The notes: generated by a model not told the origin, from the sequence alone. A DNA stretch of 64,000 bases from Tateyamaria omphalii (GCF_019802125.1 NZ_JAHVHT010000001.1:1550001-1614000); one strand, 5' to 3'; counted from the stretch's first letter, positions 51,357 to 63,900 are shown. Made by a program: numbers and translations.

Positions 51357-52064
51357 TTACGAGCTGGGCAAGCTCACATCACCGCCCGAGCTTTCAGTGA
51401 TCTTGGCATCGACCGGAGCGCCGTCCACGTCAATGTCCGCCCCGCTCGACGCGCGTGCCACCAAAGCCCCCGTGACGTGAACATCGATGTCCGAGCCGCT
51501 TGATGCCTTCGCCTCGACATCCTTGCACTCGAAATCCTCCGCATCGATGTTCGACCCGCTCGAGGCTTCCACCAGAAGTGATCCACAGGCTCCACGCACG
51601 TCCATATCGGACCCGGAACTGGACGTCAGTATGACATTCCCCGCCTCCAAACCGTCGATATCGACGTCTGCACCGCTGCTTGTCTTAGCCTGGAATATCT
51701 CGGGAAAACTGCCCGATGCTTCGACATAGGCGCCACTTTTGGCGGTCAGTGCGGTCAATGCGGGCATGTGCACCGTCACCGTGTAGTAATCCGCCATCCC
51801 CATGAGGATCATGGACGACCGCCCCTTGCGCGAAATGACAAGCGTATCGCCGTCCTGCTCAACAACCAGTTTGTGCGCGCGGGCGGTGCCCGACACATCC
51901 GACACAACACTGAAATCAGAACCGGAAAACACCTCGACCTTCACATGATCTGAGGCAACGATTTTTGAAAACCCGGTCAGGTCATGCACCGTTTCGTGCG
52001 CGGCCACGGGGGAGGTCAACGCGACAGCGCACATGGCTGAGGCGGCTAAACAAGATGGTCTCAT
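51357..52064 (-). CDS. exported DUF2807 (head GIN domain) protein
   Basis: A 235-residue protein with a signal peptide (residues ~3-23), then a putative autotransporter-adhesin-head-like DUF2807 domain: TGFSKIVASDHVKVEVFSG and a series of short beta turns with (S)SGSDIDV/SSGADIDV/SGSDMDV repeats, which form a beta-helix with exposed Ser-Gly-Ser-Asp turns. ATG at 52064 is chosen over the GTG at 52070 because AGGAG is correctly spaced only for it. Function in the envelope is unknown. Confidence 0.8.
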   Translation of the reverse strand: MRPSCLAASAMCAVALTSPVAAHETVHDLTGFSKIVASDHVKVEVFSGSDFSVVSDVSGTARAHKLVVEQDGDTLVISRKGRSSMILMGMADYYTVTVHMPALTALTAKSGAYVEASGSFPEIFQAKTSSGADVDIDGLEAGNVILTSSSGSDMDVRGACGSLLVEASSGSNIDAEDFECKDVEAKASSGSDIDVHVTGALVARASSGADIDVDGAPVDAKITESSGGDVSLPSS

Positions 52065-52137
52065 CTTCACTCTCCTGACGTGATTGTGAAGATGAGATGG
52101 TGTTAATCCGATTCACATTCAAGATGTGCCGAGGGAA

Positions 52138-55020
52138 TTACTCCGCCGCAACCTTGCGCGGTGCCAACATCGGTTTGAGGTAGCGACCAGTGTGGCTTTC
52201 CGCGACCTCCGCCACATCCTCCGGCGTACCTGTCGCGACCACTTGGCCACCACCATCGCCGCCCTCGGGGCCGATATCGATGATATGGTCGGCGGTTTTC
52301 ACCACGTCCAGATTGTGTTCGATCACGACAACCGAGTTGCCCTGATCCACCAATTCATGGAGCACTTCCAACAGCTTGCGCACATCTTCAAAGTGCAAAC
52401 CAGTTGTCGGCTCGTCCAGAATATAGAGCGTCCGGCCAGTCGACCGTTTCGACAGCTCTTTCGACAGCTTCACCCGCTGCGCTTCGCCCCCCGACAGGGT
52501 CGTCGCCTGCTGGCCGACCTTGATATAGCCGAGACCCACGCGCATCAGCGCATCCATCTTCTCGCGAATGGACGGCACCGCCTGGAAGAACTCCTGCGCG
52601 TCTTCGACCGTCATATCCAGCACATCGGCGATGGACTTACCCTTGAACTTGATCTCGAGCGTCTCGCGATTGTAGCGCGCACCCTTGCAGGTCTCGCACT
52701 CGACATAGACGTCCGGCAAAAAGTGCATTTCGATCTTGATGACGCCGTCACCTTGGCACGCCTCGCAGCGCCCTCCCTTCACGTTGAAGCTGAAGCGCCC
52801 GGGCTTGTAGCCGCGCGCCTTCGCTTCGGGCAGACCGGCAAACCAGTCGCGGATCGGGGTGAAAGCGCCCGTATACGTCGCCGGGTTCGACCGTGGCGTA
52901 CGCCCGATGGGCCGCTGGTCGATGTCGATCACCTTGTCCAGATGCTCCAGCCCCTTGATCGTCTCGCAGGGCGCAGGCGTCTGGCGCGCGCCATTCAGTT
53001 GCATCGAAGCGGTCTTGAAAAGCGTCTCAATCGTGAGCGTGGACTTGCCCCCACCCGACACACCGGTCACACAGACAAACTTACCGAGCGGAAAGTCGAC
53101 CGTCACGTTCTGCAGGTTGTTCCCCGTCGCCTTCACGACCGTCAGCTTCTTCTTGCCCTTCTTGCCCTTGCGCCGCTCCAGCGGCACCGCGATCTCGCGC
53201 TTGCCAGACAGGTAGTCACCGGTGATCGACCCGCTCGCCGCCAGCTCCGGCGGCGTGCCATGGGCCACCACCTGCCCGCCATGCACACCCGCGCCCGGAC
53301 CAATATCGAACACGTAATCTGCCTCTCGAATGGCCTCCTCGTCATGTTCCACCACGATCACGGTATTGCCCTGATCGCGCAGGTTCTTGAGCGTACCGAG
53401 CAGCCGGTCATTGTCACGTTGGTGCAGGCCGATGGACGGCTCGTCCAGCACGTAGAGCACCCCGGTCAGACCCGAGCCAATCTGCGACGCCAAACGGATG
53501 CGCTGGCTTTCGCCCCCACTCAACGTACCACTTGAACGTGACATCGTAAGGTACTCAAGTCCCACATTATTCAGAAACCCAAGGCGCTCACGGATCTCCT
53601 TCAGGATCGCCCGTGCAATCTCGTTGTTCTGATCCGTCAGATGCTTCGGCACCTCCTGGCACCAGGCGTAGGCTTCGCGGATCGACATCTCGACCACCTG
53701 CCCGACGTGCAACAGGTTTTCGGGATCATCCCGCGGCCCGATCTTCACGGCCAGTGCCTCTGGGCGCAGACGGTACCCGCCACAATCGCCACAGGGTCGG
53801 TTGTTCTGATACCGCTCAAATTCCTCGCGGATCCAGTTCGAATCCGTCTCACGATAGCGGCGCTCCATGTTGGGGATCACCCCCTCGAACACGCGCGTCA
53901 CCTGATAGACACGCCCGCCTTCGTCATAGCGGAATGGTATCTCATCATCACCCGAGCCGTGCAGAAACACCTGTTTCACATGGGCGGGCAGATCCTTCCA
54001 CTTCGTCTGCGGATCAAACTCGTAATGCTTCGCAATCGCCTCAATGGTCTGCAGGAAATACGGCGACTTCCCCTTCCGCCAAGGGGCCAAGGCGCCATCA
54101 TAGACCTTCAGATTCTGATCCGGCACGACCAAGCGTTCGTCAAAGAACAGCTCATGCCCCAAGCCGTCACAGGACGGACAAGCCCCAAAGGGCGCGTTAA
54201 AGGAAAACAAACGCGGCTCAATCTCGGGAATGGTGAAGCCACTGACAGGACACGCGAATTTTTCGGAAAACGTCGTCCGTTCCGGATCACCCTCACTCGG
54301 CGCGGTCTCGAGAATGGCAATCCCATCCGCCAGATCCAAGGCAGTGCGCAGCGAATCCGCCAACCGCGTCTCAAGCCCCTCGCGCACCACAATCCGGTCC
54401 ACCACCACGTCGATGTCATGGCGGAACTTCTTGTCCAGCGTCGGCGGCTCGTCCAGCTCATAGAACGACCCGTCCACCTTCACCCGCTGGAAACCCTGCT
54501 TGCGCAGCTCCAGAAACTCCTTGCGGTACTCGCCCTTGCGGTCGCGAATGATCGGCGCCAGAAGATAGGCGCGCGTCCCCTCCTCCATCGCCATGATGCG
54601 ATCGACCATATCCTGCACCTGCTGCGCCTCGATGGGCTTGCCCGTGGCCGGTGAATAGGGCGTGCCGACCCGGGCAAAGAGCAGACGCATGTAGTCATAG
54701 ATCTCGGTCACGGTGCCGACGGTCGACCGGGGGTTCTTCGACGTCGTCTTCTGCTCAATCGAAATCGCGGGGCTCAGGCCCGAGATGTGATCCACATCCG
54801 GCTTCTGCATCATGTCCAGGAACTGGCGCGCATAGGCCGACAGCGATTCCACATAGCGGCGCTGCCCCTCGGCATAGATGGTATCAAAGGCAAGGCTCGA
54901 CTTGCCCGACCCCGAAAGCCCAGTGATCACAACCAGTTGGTCGCGCGGGATATCCACGTCGATGGACTTGAGGTTGTGCTCGCGCGCGCCACGCACCTCG
55001 ATATTCTTTTGCTCGGCCAT
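52138..55020 (-). CDS. uvrA: excinuclease ABC subunit A
   Basis: The damage-recognition ATPase of nucleotide excision repair, 960 residues. Two ABC modules: [19 protein letters not shown] and [15 protein letters not shown], with [15 protein letters not shown]. Zinc modules: [19 protein letters not shown] with CPSC, and CEACQGDG with CETCKG. The start at 55020 ([17 protein letters not shown]) is standard. A LexA-type box lies 66 bp upstream. Confidence 0.98.
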   Translation of the reverse strand: MAEQKNIEVRGAREHNLKSIDVDIPRDQLVVITGLSGSGKSSLAFDTIYAEGQRRYVESLSAYARQFLDMMQKPDVDHISGLSPAISIEQKTTSKNPRSTVGTVTEIYDYMRLLFARVGTPYSPATGKPIEAQQVQDMVDRIMAMEEGTRAYLLAPIIRDRKGEYRKEFLELRKQGFQRVKVDGSFYELDEPPTLDKKFRHDIDVVVDRIVVREGLETRLADSLRTALDLADGIAILETAPSEGDPERTTFSEKFACPVSGFTIPEIEPRLFSFNAPFGACPSCDGLGHELFFDERLVVPDQNLKVYDGALAPWRKGKSPYFLQTIEAIAKHYEFDPQTKWKDLPAHVKQVFLHGSGDDEIPFRYDEGGRVYQVTRVFEGVIPNMERRYRETDSNWIREEFERYQNNRPCGDCGGYRLRPEALAVKIGPRDDPENLLHVGQVVEMSIREAYAWCQEVPKHLTDQNNEIARAILKEIRERLGFLNNVGLEYLTMSRSSGTLSGGESQRIRLASQIGSGLTGVLYVLDEPSIGLHQRDNDRLLGTLKNLRDQGNTVIVVEHDEEAIREADYVFDIGPGAGVHGGQVVAHGTPPELAASGSITGDYLSGKREIAVPLERRKGKKGKKKLTVVKATGNNLQNVTVDFPLGKFVCVTGVSGGGKSTLTIETLFKTASMQLNGARQTPAPCETIKGLEHLDKVIDIDQRPIGRTPRSNPATYTGAFTPIRDWFAGLPEAKARGYKPGRFSFNVKGGRCEACQGDGVIKIEMHFLPDVYVECETCKGARYNRETLEIKFKGKSIADVLDMTVEDAQEFFQAVPSIREKMDALMRVGLGYIKVGQQATTLSGGEAQRVKLSKELSKRSTGRTLYILDEPTTGLHFEDVRKLLEVLHELVDQGNSVVVIEHNLDVVKTADHIIDIGPEGGDGGGQVVATGTPEDVAEVAESHTGRYLKPMLAPRKVAAE

Positions 55021-55085
55021 GTCAGCCCCCCGGATTAACGAGTTGTACATAGGTCAGATGGCCGAAACAGCCAACGGAAAAGTTA

Positions 55086-55100
55086 GAACAAGGCGTGAAC
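55086..55100. promoter_or_regulatory. LexA (SOS) box of uvrA
   Basis: GAAC-N7-GAAC exactly (GTTC-N7-GTTC on the - strand, towards uvrA), the alphaproteobacterial LexA site. The window shows it 66 bp before the uvrA start. Confidence 0.82.
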
Positions 55101-55123
55101 ATGTCGCTTGCTGCCGCAACCTG

Positions 55124-56275
55124 TCAGGAGCGGCGCGCCGCCATCCACGCGTGGGCTGCAATCCCGCACAAAAAGACGACGATGCAGGTCCACACCAATC
55201 CTGGGAACCCGGCCACGCTCAGCACCGCAAGCAAGGCAGGCGTGCCCAGCGTGTTGCCCAGATTGCCCGTCTGCGCCAGCCCGCCATAGGCCTGTGATTG
55301 ATGCGCGGCGGTGTCGTTCAACTGCGGCACAGCGGCAAAGCTCGCGCCCTGCACCAGCCCCAATGCACCAGCCAGTGCCAAACAGGCGATGGGCAAACCA
55401 GGCGCCACCCACAGCCACAACAGCGATGCGATGCACAACGCAAACCCGATCTGCACCAGCATCACCGCCGAGATATGGCGCAGCATGTAGACCCCGAACG
55501 TGAGCGACACGCCAATCGACACCAACGGCATCGCCCCAATGACCCAAGCCCGCCATTCCGGCGCGATGTAGGGCGGCAGCACCGTCAGGATGGCCAGAAA
55601 ACAGAAGGTGTAGAACATCCACCCTGCCCCCGGCGCAGCGATCCGGGGCGAGGCATAGATGGTCACGTGATCCCGCAGAATTCCGCCAAGCGTCAGCCGC
55701 CCCTCCGGCGGTACCTCCAACGGGCGCAGGAATAAGCCAAGGATCACGGCAAAAACTGCCAGCCAGATGGCATGCGCGACAAAGAGCGCGGGCAGACCCA
55801 TTGCATCAACCAATGGCAGCCCCAGCACCACGAGCAGCGTGAAGGCGACAGAGAAAAACGTACTCCACAGCGTCAGGGTAAATCCGCGATGCCGCTCCGC
55901 GCTCAACTGCGCAATCAGGGTCGGCGCAGCCACCACCATCGCCAGGTGCGACACGCCCTCCAGCGCGCGGCTCACCAACATCCACGGCAGGCTCGGCAAT
56001 GTTGCCTGGAACAGCGACAGCGCGGCCCCGGCCCAAAGCGCCCACAGCATCGCACGGCGATAGCGAATGCGGGCAACGACCAGCCCCGCAACGACGCCAA
56101 GCACGATGCCAACGAAGCCGACCAAAGACACGATGAATCCAAGCGCCGCACCCGCATCCGGGTACACCGCCGGAAGCTGATCAAAGATAACGGAAATCTT
56201 GGCGTATTGCCCCGCTGCACCAAGCCCCGCGCCCCAAAGGGCGAAGACAAGCGGGAAGGACGTGCGGTCGGTCAT
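55124..56275 (-). CDS. major facilitator superfamily transporter
   Basis: A 383-residue integral membrane protein with about 12 hydrophobic segments and the MFS pattern [17 protein letters not shown] at the start and [20 protein letters not shown]. Substrate unknown. It starts after the convergent end of nothing close on the left; the right neighbour lpd is on the same strand 62 bp away. Confidence 0.85.
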   Translation of the reverse strand: MTDRTSFPLVFALWGAGLGAAGQYAKISVIFDQLPAVYPDAGAALGFIVSLVGFVGIVLGVVAGLVVARIRYRRAMLWALWAGAALSLFQATLPSLPWMLVSRALEGVSHLAMVVAAPTLIAQLSAERHRGFTLTLWSTFFSVAFTLLVVLGLPLVDAMGLPALFVAHAIWLAVFAVILGLFLRPLEVPPEGRLTLGGILRDHVTIYASPRIAAPGAGWMFYTFCFLAILTVLPPYIAPEWRAWVIGAMPLVSIGVSLTFGVYMLRHISAVMLVQIGFALCIASLLWLWVAPGLPIACLALAGALGLVQGASFAAVPQLNDTAAHQSQAYGGLAQTGNLGNTLGTPALLAVLSVAGFPGLVWTCIVVFLCGIAAHAWMAARRS

Positions 56276-56337
56276 GCCCCCCGGCTACGCTTGAACTCGG
56301 GGGGCTGCAAGGCCGCGATATGTGCGCGGCCTGCGTC

Positions 56338-57735
56338 TTACATGTGGATCACGCGATCATAGGCATCGAGCACACTTTCATGCATCATTTCCGACAGCGT
56401 CGGGTGCGGGAAGACGGCGTGCATCAGGTCTTCTTCCGTGGTCTCCAGAGCCTGTCCCACGACATAGCCCTGGATCAGTTCGGTCACTTCGGCCCCAATC
56501 ATATGCGCGCCCAGCAGCTCACCGGTCTTTTCGTCGAACACCGTTTTGATCATGCCCTCGGGCTCGCCCAAAGCGATGGCTTTGCCGTTGCCGATGAACG
56601 GGAACTTGCCGACCTTGATCTTGTAGCCTGCCTCTTTGGCCTTCGCCTCGGTCAGACCGACACTCGCGACCTGCGGGTGGCAATAGGTGCAGCCGGCAAT
56701 CGAATTCGGCTTGATCGGGTGCACGTCGTTCTTGCCCGCGATCAGCTCGGCCACCATGACGCCCTCGTGGGACGCCTTGTGCGCCAGCCAAGGTGCGCCC
56801 GCGATATCACCGATGGCAAAGATACCCTCGACCCCGGTGCGGCAGAACTCGTCTGTCACAACGTGGGTGCGGTCCACCTTCACGCCCAGCTTCTCAAGGT
56901 TCAGCCCCTCGACATTGCCGACGATGCCCACGGCGGAGATCACAGTGTCAAATTCGTGCTGCTCGACCTTACCGCCCACCTCGATATGGGCCGTGACCTT
57001 GCCCTTAGCGCGGTCCAATTGCTTGACCATCGCCTTCTGCATGATCTTCATGCCCTGCTTTTCGAATGCTTTCTTGGCAAAGGCGCTGATTTCCTCGTCT
57101 TCAACGGGCAGCACGCGGTCCATCACCTCAACCACGGTCGTGTCGGCCCCCAGCGTGTTGTAGAAGCTCGCAAATTCGATCCCGATGGCGCCCGAGCCGA
57201 TTACGAGCAGCTTTTTCGGCATCCGCGTCGGCGTCAGCGCCGCTTTGTAGGTCCAGACCAACTCGCCATCCGCCTCAAGCCCCGGCAACTCGCGTGCCCG
57301 CGCGCCGGTGGCGAGGATGATATTCTTGGCTGTCAGCTCTTCGGTGCCCTTGTCGGTCTTGACCGACACCTTGCCCTTGGACGGGATCGTCCCCTCGCCC
57401 ATGATGACCGTCACCTTGTTCTTCTTCAGCAGATGCTGCACGCCACCTGACAGCTGCCCCGCGACCTTACGCGAGCGGTCAACGACGGCGTCCAGATCGT
57501 AGTCGATGCCATCCGCCTTCAGGCCAAACTCCTTGGCCCGGTGCATCAGGTGGAACACTTCGGAAGATCGGAGCATCGCCTTGGTCGGAATACAGCCCCA
57601 GTTCAGGCAGATCCCGCCCAGATGTTCACGCTCCACGACGCAGGTGCTCAGGCCCAATTGCGCGGCCCGAATGGCCGCCACATAGCCGCCAGGACCAGAA
57701 CCGATGATCACCACGTCAAAGGATTTCGCTGCCAT
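56338..57735 (-). CDS. lpd: dihydrolipoyl dehydrogenase
   Basis: E3 of the 2-oxo acid dehydrogenase complexes, 465 residues. GSGPGGYVAAIRAAQLG is the FAD site, GGICLNWGCIPTKA the redox disulfide, IGSGAIGIEFASFYNTLG the NAD site, and HPTLSE holds the catalytic His-Glu pair. It is alone here, without the E1/E2 genes, so the partner complex is elsewhere. Confidence 0.95.
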   Translation of the reverse strand: MAAKSFDVVIIGSGPGGYVAAIRAAQLGLSTCVVEREHLGGICLNWGCIPTKAMLRSSEVFHLMHRAKEFGLKADGIDYDLDAVVDRSRKVAGQLSGGVQHLLKKNKVTVIMGEGTIPSKGKVSVKTDKGTEELTAKNIILATGARARELPGLEADGELVWTYKAALTPTRMPKKLLVIGSGAIGIEFASFYNTLGADTTVVEVMDRVLPVEDEEISAFAKKAFEKQGMKIMQKAMVKQLDRAKGKVTAHIEVGGKVEQHEFDTVISAVGIVGNVEGLNLEKLGVKVDRTHVVTDEFCRTGVEGIFAIGDIAGAPWLAHKASHEGVMVAELIAGKNDVHPIKPNSIAGCTYCHPQVASVGLTEAKAKEAGYKIKVGKFPFIGNGKAIALGEPEGMIKTVFDEKTGELLGAHMIGAEVTELIQGYVVGQALETTEEDLMHAVFPHPTLSEMMHESVLDAYDRVIHM

Positions 57736-57879
57736 ATCAAGCTCCTCGCCAAGCGCTGCATCAAAACTAGTTTACCGTTAAACTATTTTTGGACAAGCCA
57801 CAACGAAAGCCAAGCGCGACAAATCGACTGACGCAGGGGAAAGCCCTGCGCCACAAACGTTTCAACGTTCGGAAAAGTT

Positions 57880-58458
57880 TCAGGCGGCTTCGGCTGCCTG
57901 CAATCCGCGCACCACTTCGCCGTAGCCACCGGCGTCCAGGTGCGCCTGCTCGGCGGCGGTGGTTGCCCGCCCCAGAACCCCATTGCGATGCGGGAACCGG
58001 CCAAACTGGCGAATGACCTCGCGATGCGCGCGGGCATGCAGCAGAAACTCCGCATCGTCCATCCGCTCACAAATCAGGCGAACGGCACGGTCCTGATCAC
58101 AGGCGTTCTCCGAATGCTCGAGCGGCATGTAGAAGAACTGGCGCGCAGGCGCATCGATGCGCATGTCCCACCCTTTGGCGATGGCCGACTTGGCCGCGGC
58201 AAGTGCCGCCTTGTCTGTCGAAAAGGCCGCCGCATCATCGCGGAACATGTTGCGCGGAAACTGGTCGGTCAGAATGATGTAGGCCAGTGCGCCCGACGGA
58301 TAGGTCAGCCACAGGGCAAACTTACCCTCGGTCGCTGCTTTCCATGTCGCGCCAAAACGATCCCGTATGACCTGGTCAAAATCAGGATCGGATTTGAACC
58401 AATCCTCCGGACCACATTCGTCCAACCAGAACCGCAATATTTCGTCCGGACCCACCAT
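57880..58458 (-). CDS. DUF924 family protein
   Basis: A 192-residue cytosolic protein of the DUF924 family, recognised by EILRFWLDECGPEDWF at the start, LTDQFPRNMFRDDAAAFSTD and FFYMPLEHSE. These match many alphaproteobacterial relatives with no known activity. It is on the - strand upstream of lpd and downstream of an MFS gene. Confidence 0.92.
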   Translation of the reverse strand: MVGPDEILRFWLDECGPEDWFKSDPDFDQVIRDRFGATWKAATEGKFALWLTYPSGALAYIILTDQFPRNMFRDDAAAFSTDKAALAAAKSAIAKGWDMRIDAPARQFFYMPLEHSENACDQDRAVRLICERMDDAEFLLHARAHREVIRQFGRFPHRNGVLGRATTAAEQAHLDAGGYGEVVRGLQAAEAA

Positions 58459-58548
58459 GGCTGTCTATCTCCCTGCCCATGTCCCGCCAAAAACCGTTAC
58501 ACAGTTTACCTTGGGTCCCAAATCACGAAATACAACAGGCACGACACA

Positions 58549-59817
58549 TTATGCCGCCCGTGTGTCGTCTTCGCCCTCCAGGTCCGTCTCGATGGCATAT
58601 TCTTGTGCAATTTCCATGGCGACAGGCGTGGTTGTTGCCTGCGACATGACCACATACGCCCCCGTCTCGTCCACAGGCACCGTGGCGCGCTGAGTCGTCC
58701 GGTAGGCGGCGTAGCCGACAAGCGCCGCAAACAGCACACCCGTGAACATGTAAAAGCCCGACGGCCCCACGCTCTCCATCAGAGCGCCCACGATCAGCGG
58801 GCCAAAGACAGCGCCAAGCCCGTTGATAAACACCAACCCACCCGAAGCTGCCGCCATATCGTCGTGATCCAGAAAGTCGTTCGTGTGGGCCAGCAACAGC
58901 GAATAGAGCGGGTTCGACATGCCCCCCACCACAAAGGCCGACACCAGCAGCATCGCAAAGTTGCCCCCCAACAGCAGACCAATCACCGACCCTAGCCCGC
59001 CAATGGCGGCAGCAATCAGGATCAGCACACGGCGATCCATCCGATCCGAAATCCACCCGATAGGATACTGCAGCACCACTGCCCCGATAAAGAACGTCGA
59101 CACAAAGGCTGAGATCTGCGCCACGCTCAGCCCCGCTGCGGTGCCATAGACCGCCGCCATCCCGAACTGCGCGGCAAACACGCCGCCCAGCAGAAACATG
59201 CCCACGCAGCCCAGCGGCGAATAGCCGACAAGCTCGCGCAGCGTCATCGGCTTCGTCGTGTCAAAGGCCGGGACCGGGCTGATCGACAGCAAAATGGGCG
59301 TGATCGCCAATGACACGAGGACCGACGGAATAACAAACAGGATGAAGCCCGACGGATCAGCAGTCAGCAGCAGGTACTGGCTGACAACAATACCCGTCGT
59401 CTGCACGATCATATACAGCGACAGCGCCTTGCCCCGGTTCGAATTGTCGGCCGCATCGTTCAGCCAGCTCTCCGCCGTCACGTAGACGGCCGAAAAACAG
59501 AAGCCGATCACAACCCGCCCTACGGTCCACGCCCACGGATCGGCAAAGGTCGGGTACAGGATCATCACCGCCGAGATCAGGGAGGCCAGCGCCGCAAACA
59601 CCCGCACATGGCCCACGCGCTGAATCATGCGCGGCGCCATACGACTGCCGCCCAGAAAGCCAAGGAAATAGGCCGACATCACGATCGACATCTCGGCGGT
59701 CGAAAATCCCTCGATCTCGCCCCGGATGCCCAGCAGCGTGCCCTGCATGCCGTTGCCGACCATCAAAAGGCCCATGCCAAACAAAAGCGCCCACGCGCTT
59801 GTCAGTACCTGGAACAT
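58549..59817 (-). CDS. major facilitator superfamily transporter
   Basis: A 422-residue transporter with about 12 TM segments and a soluble tail of some 40 residues; the GSRMAPRMIQRVGHVRVFAALA block is the MFS loop 2-3 signature, WISDRMDRR the loop 8-9 repeat. It resembles YcaD-like drug/metabolite MFS members; substrate unknown. The start at 59817 follows a clean N-terminal helix. Confidence 0.88.
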   Translation of the reverse strand: MFQVLTSAWALLFGMGLLMVGNGMQGTLLGIRGEIEGFSTAEMSIVMSAYFLGFLGGSRMAPRMIQRVGHVRVFAALASLISAVMILYPTFADPWAWTVGRVVIGFCFSAVYVTAESWLNDAADNSNRGKALSLYMIVQTTGIVVSQYLLLTADPSGFILFVIPSVLVSLAITPILLSISPVPAFDTTKPMTLRELVGYSPLGCVGMFLLGGVFAAQFGMAAVYGTAAGLSVAQISAFVSTFFIGAVVLQYPIGWISDRMDRRVLILIAAAIGGLGSVIGLLLGGNFAMLLVSAFVVGGMSNPLYSLLLAHTNDFLDHDDMAAASGGLVFINGLGAVFGPLIVGALMESVGPSGFYMFTGVLFAALVGYAAYRTTQRATVPVDETGAYVVMSQATTTPVAMEIAQEYAIETDLEGEDDTRAA

Positions 59818-59912
59818 CTCGCCAAACTCCTCAGAGGGGTGTGTTCAAAATTCGCCCGGCTCAGGGCCTCGTGTCGCAGATATGTGCGACGTTCAAATGT
59901 CGGTTTCCGGTG

Positions 59913-60965
59913 TCACGTTTGCGGCAACAAAAGCGACGCATCGCCGTAAGAGAAAAAGCGGTACTCGGATCGCACCGCGTGGTCGTAAATCGCCCGGATC
60001 CGATCCTGCCCCATCAGGGCCGACACCAACATCATCAGCGTGGATTTGGGCAGGTGGAAATTGGTCATCAGCCCGTCTGCCACGCCAAATGTGAAACCGG
60101 GGTAAATGAAGATGTCGGTCTCGCCGTCCCACGGGGCAATGCCGACATCGCGTGCCATCGTCTCGATCAACCGCAGCGCGGTCGTGCCGACCGGAATAAC
60201 CCGATTGCCGCGCGCCTTTGCGTCGGCAATGTCCCGGGCCGCTTGCTCCGACACCTGCCCCCATTCGGCGTGCATCTTATGCTGGGTCACATCATCGACC
60301 TTCACCGGCAGAAACGTGCCCGCACCTACGTGCAAAGTGACATAGGTCGTCTGAACACCGCGCTCGGCCAAGGCCGACATCAGCGCTTCATCGAAATGCA
60401 GCGACGCGGTGGGCGCTGCGACCGCCCCGGAATTTTTCGCCCAGATGGTCTGATAATCGTTCTTGTCCTTGTCATCGGCGGGCCGCTTGGCCGCGATGTA
60501 AGGAGGCAAGGGCATCGCCCCCGCCTCAGCCAGCGCCGCATCGAAATCATCGCCGGTCAGATTGAACCGCAAATGCCCCTGCCCGTCTGCACTGCCATCC
60601 AGCGTGGCCGACAGATCAGCCGAGAAGCGTACAACCTCCCCCGGTTTCACCTTCTTCAACGGCTTGACGAGTGCCGACCACGTGCCATCTGCGCGCGGTT
60701 CCAGCAGCGTGACTTCAATCCGCGCTTCGGTTAGCCCCTGCGCACTTTCCCGTGCCCGCGTGCCAAACAACCGCGCCGGGATCACGCGCGTGTCATTCAG
60801 CACCAGCAGATCACCGGGGCGCAGCCAGGACACAAGGTCGGTCACACGCTGGTCATGGATCGCGTCGCCGTCCGCCACCAGCAGCCGCGCGGACGAGCGT
60901 GGTGAAGCGGGCCGGGTCGCAATCAGCGCGTCGGGCAGGTCAAAGTCGAAATCATCCAGTTTCAT
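59913..60965 (-). CDS. queA: S-adenosylmethionine:tRNA ribosyltransferase-isomerase
   Basis: Transfers and isomerises the ribosyl part of SAM to preQ1-tRNA, making epoxyqueuosine. 350 residues, N-terminus [21 protein letters not shown] and the family blocks [29 protein letters not shown] and [14 protein letters not shown]. With tgt in the same window it covers two steps of queuosine synthesis. Confidence 0.97.
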   Translation of the reverse strand: MKLDDFDFDLPDALIATRPASPRSSARLLVADGDAIHDQRVTDLVSWLRPGDLLVLNDTRVIPARLFGTRARESAQGLTEARIEVTLLEPRADGTWSALVKPLKKVKPGEVVRFSADLSATLDGSADGQGHLRFNLTGDDFDAALAEAGAMPLPPYIAAKRPADDKDKNDYQTIWAKNSGAVAAPTASLHFDEALMSALAERGVQTTYVTLHVGAGTFLPVKVDDVTQHKMHAEWGQVSEQAARDIADAKARGNRVIPVGTTALRLIETMARDVGIAPWDGETDIFIYPGFTFGVADGLMTNFHLPKSTLMMLVSALMGQDRIRAIYDHAVRSEYRFFSYGDASLLLPQT

Positions 60966-60986
60966 GCGCGCCCTGTAACGGTGCGC

Positions 60987-63900
60987 TCAACGTTCATCAA
61001 CACGTTGCTGACGTTCCTGGCGCCGCCGCTCCGCGTCACTTGGTCCGGGGTCGACCGGGGCAAAGGCTTCGGGCACGACCGGCGCCGGGGTTTCCCCTTC
61101 GACGCGTGGCAAATCTGGCGGTGGCGCGCGGAAAATCTCGCGGAAAAGGCCGGGCGTCAGGGCGGATAGCGGATTGACCTGCACGCGCGGGTCCGCCGCA
61201 GGCCCGCGCAGGGTGTAGTTGAACCCGATCAACCCCTCGCCGCGACGGGTAAAGATGCTGCCGATCCCATTGATCAGGAACAGCGGCGAAATCACACCCT
61301 GCATGTTCAGCCGCCCTCCCGCCACGTCATAGACACCGTCCATCGACAACCCCATCGACGGTCCGGTCGCACTGGCTTGTGTCAGGGTCATGGTTGACGG
61401 CGTCAGCCGGAACGCTGCGTTCACATCCTGAAAGTGAATGCCGCTGCCGCCCATCTGTTCGAGCAGACCAACGACACTCAAGGCATTCAGCAGCGCCGCG
61501 ATCGCGGGCGCGTCCTGAACACGTGTTTCCTTGATGGACAGCGTGCCATCGAAACCGGCGGCACCCACGGGCAGCAGGGTCAGATCCAGAGTCCCACCGC
61601 GCGCTTGTTTGAGAATACGGGCCGACGCAGCCACACCGCCTGCGTCATTCGCTGTGATGCGAATGGCACTGCGCCCGCCCTGCGGCAACACCTGGCCCCG
61701 GATCGGCGTGCCCGCGTTCACCCGCGCGGTGAACGTGCCGTCCAGTCCATTGCTCATGTTGAATTCACCCGACACGCCAATCAGCGCGATGGTGTCGGTG
61801 ATCTGCAACCGGTCCAGGGTCAGGCTCAGCGGTCCGCCACCCTGCTGCCCCCCGGTGCCAGAGCCGGAGCCGCCAAAGTCGGCCTCGCGCAGATCAAGCG
61901 TCCCGCCACGGACAACCACGGCAGGCGGTACACCGCGACCGCGGCCCACCAGATCAACAGGCCCGTTCATCCAGTTGCCAACCCGCACCGCGCTGAAACT
62001 GGCGCGCTCGAGCCCCGCACCAGGTGTTGCAGTGATGGCCCCTTCAGCCTGTAAACCCGGCGCGTCCAGAACCAGCCGGTCAACACGCGGCGCTGGACCC
62101 AACGCCCCCGAAAGCGACAAGGCGGCCGGGCTGCCCGCAGGTTTTGACCACCCTAGGGGCGGCGAAGACAAGCGCACGCCACGCAGGTTCGATGACAGGG
62201 CAAAAGATGGCGCCGCCTCACCCACCGGCAACGTTATCTCGATATCGCCACTGCCCCGTCCCGACACCAGTCCGGCAGGCAGGCCGAGGTCAAAGGCGTC
62301 AATCGTCCGCTCGGACAACTCGATTGAGCCGCGCACCGTGCTGGGCTGCGGCCCCTGCCCCAAAGGTTGGGCCCAGGTCACGTCAAAGGGCACGCCATCC
62401 AGCGTGCCGGGTCCTGCGACCTCTACCCCCGTTTGCGACGCAACGACCGTCAACCGGTCGGCAGACAGGCGGCGCCCCTCGATCAGGGACGTGCTCAGCA
62501 CATCGCGGGCGGTGCCTGTCGCGTCGTATTGAACGTCTTTGGGCTTCAGCCCTTTCTTCATCGCAAAGGCCAGCGTACCCGCGGCAGCGATCCGCCCATC
62601 AGCGATGGTCGGCGACAGCCCGGCCCGCTCCATCACGTTCAGCGGCGGCATGTCGAGAAGCGAGAGACCGGCCGTCACCGTTCCATCTGTTTCAAGCCGG
62701 ACAACAGCGGGCACCTCATCGCGCGCGCGCACGTCCGGGATGATGAAGGACGACCCGCTCACATCGATACGGCCCCCTTGCGGCGCGGTCACATGACCCT
62801 GATCCACGGACACAACGAACCGGCCATCGAGCAGGCTGGCACTGCCCCGTGCCTCCTCGACCGGGGGCAACGTCTTGAGATATCGCACCTTCGCATCTTC
62901 ATAGGCAAAGCTGGTATAGGCCACGACGGCCCCCGTCGGAGTGTCGCGCAAGGCCAGATCGAGATCACGCATCTGCCCCTCGAACAGGTTCTCCAGCACC
63001 CATTTGCGTGCCTTGGGGGCATAGCGCTCCGGCCACAGCTCAAGCAGACGGTCCGGCATCATGGCCTCCATCTGCGCGTCAAGCTCGTAGCTCCACCCGT
63101 CGGGGTCCGCCATCAGCGCGCCGCGGGCAATCAGGTCCTGCCCCTTGTCCTGAAACAACGCCTGCCCGATATCCAGGCGGAAAGGATCGAGGCTCAGCCG
63201 AAAATCGAGCTGCGCTGCTTCCATTTGAATGGGCTCGGGATACAGGGCGTCGGGATTGGCACTCAAGGATGTGGCGCGAAACTGACCAACCAGATCGTCC
63301 AGGCCACCCCGCTCATCGATTCCAAGCACCGCCTGCCCGTCGATCTGGGCCGTGATCCACGCACTGTCGACGGACAACTCGTCAAAGAGCAGAACAGTGC
63401 CCTCGGGATCGTAGCTGAAATAGCTGCGCGCCGACCGGAACGGCACGGGGCGGGTCGCATCGGTCGGTTGAATGACACCCTCGCCTATGTTCAGCGCAAC
63501 ATTGATCGGGGCCAGCGTGCCATCGACACCAAACACCCCGCGAACCGCCCCCGAGATAGGGGCGCGCAGAACATCCAGCCACTCGAACGCGGGGGCCAGA
63601 ACAGCGATGTCGCCTGCATCCACATCATTGACCAGCACACCAAAAGTCGCAGCCGAGGCGCCCACGCGGCCCTCGTAATTCGCCTCCAGCGTCGCCACGC
63701 CCTGCCCGCCGCTGAGCAAGGCCAGGTCCGAGGTGATGCGCAGAACGTCGCCATCGCGGATCAGCCGCATCCGCCCACCATCGACCGTCCAGGCGCGGGC
63801 CGACCGGACATCCTCGATCTGCAGGGTCAGCGCCTGCACATCCGCTTCTGTCATGGCGGAAAGGCCGGGGATCGACACAAGATCGTCAATCCCTTCGATC

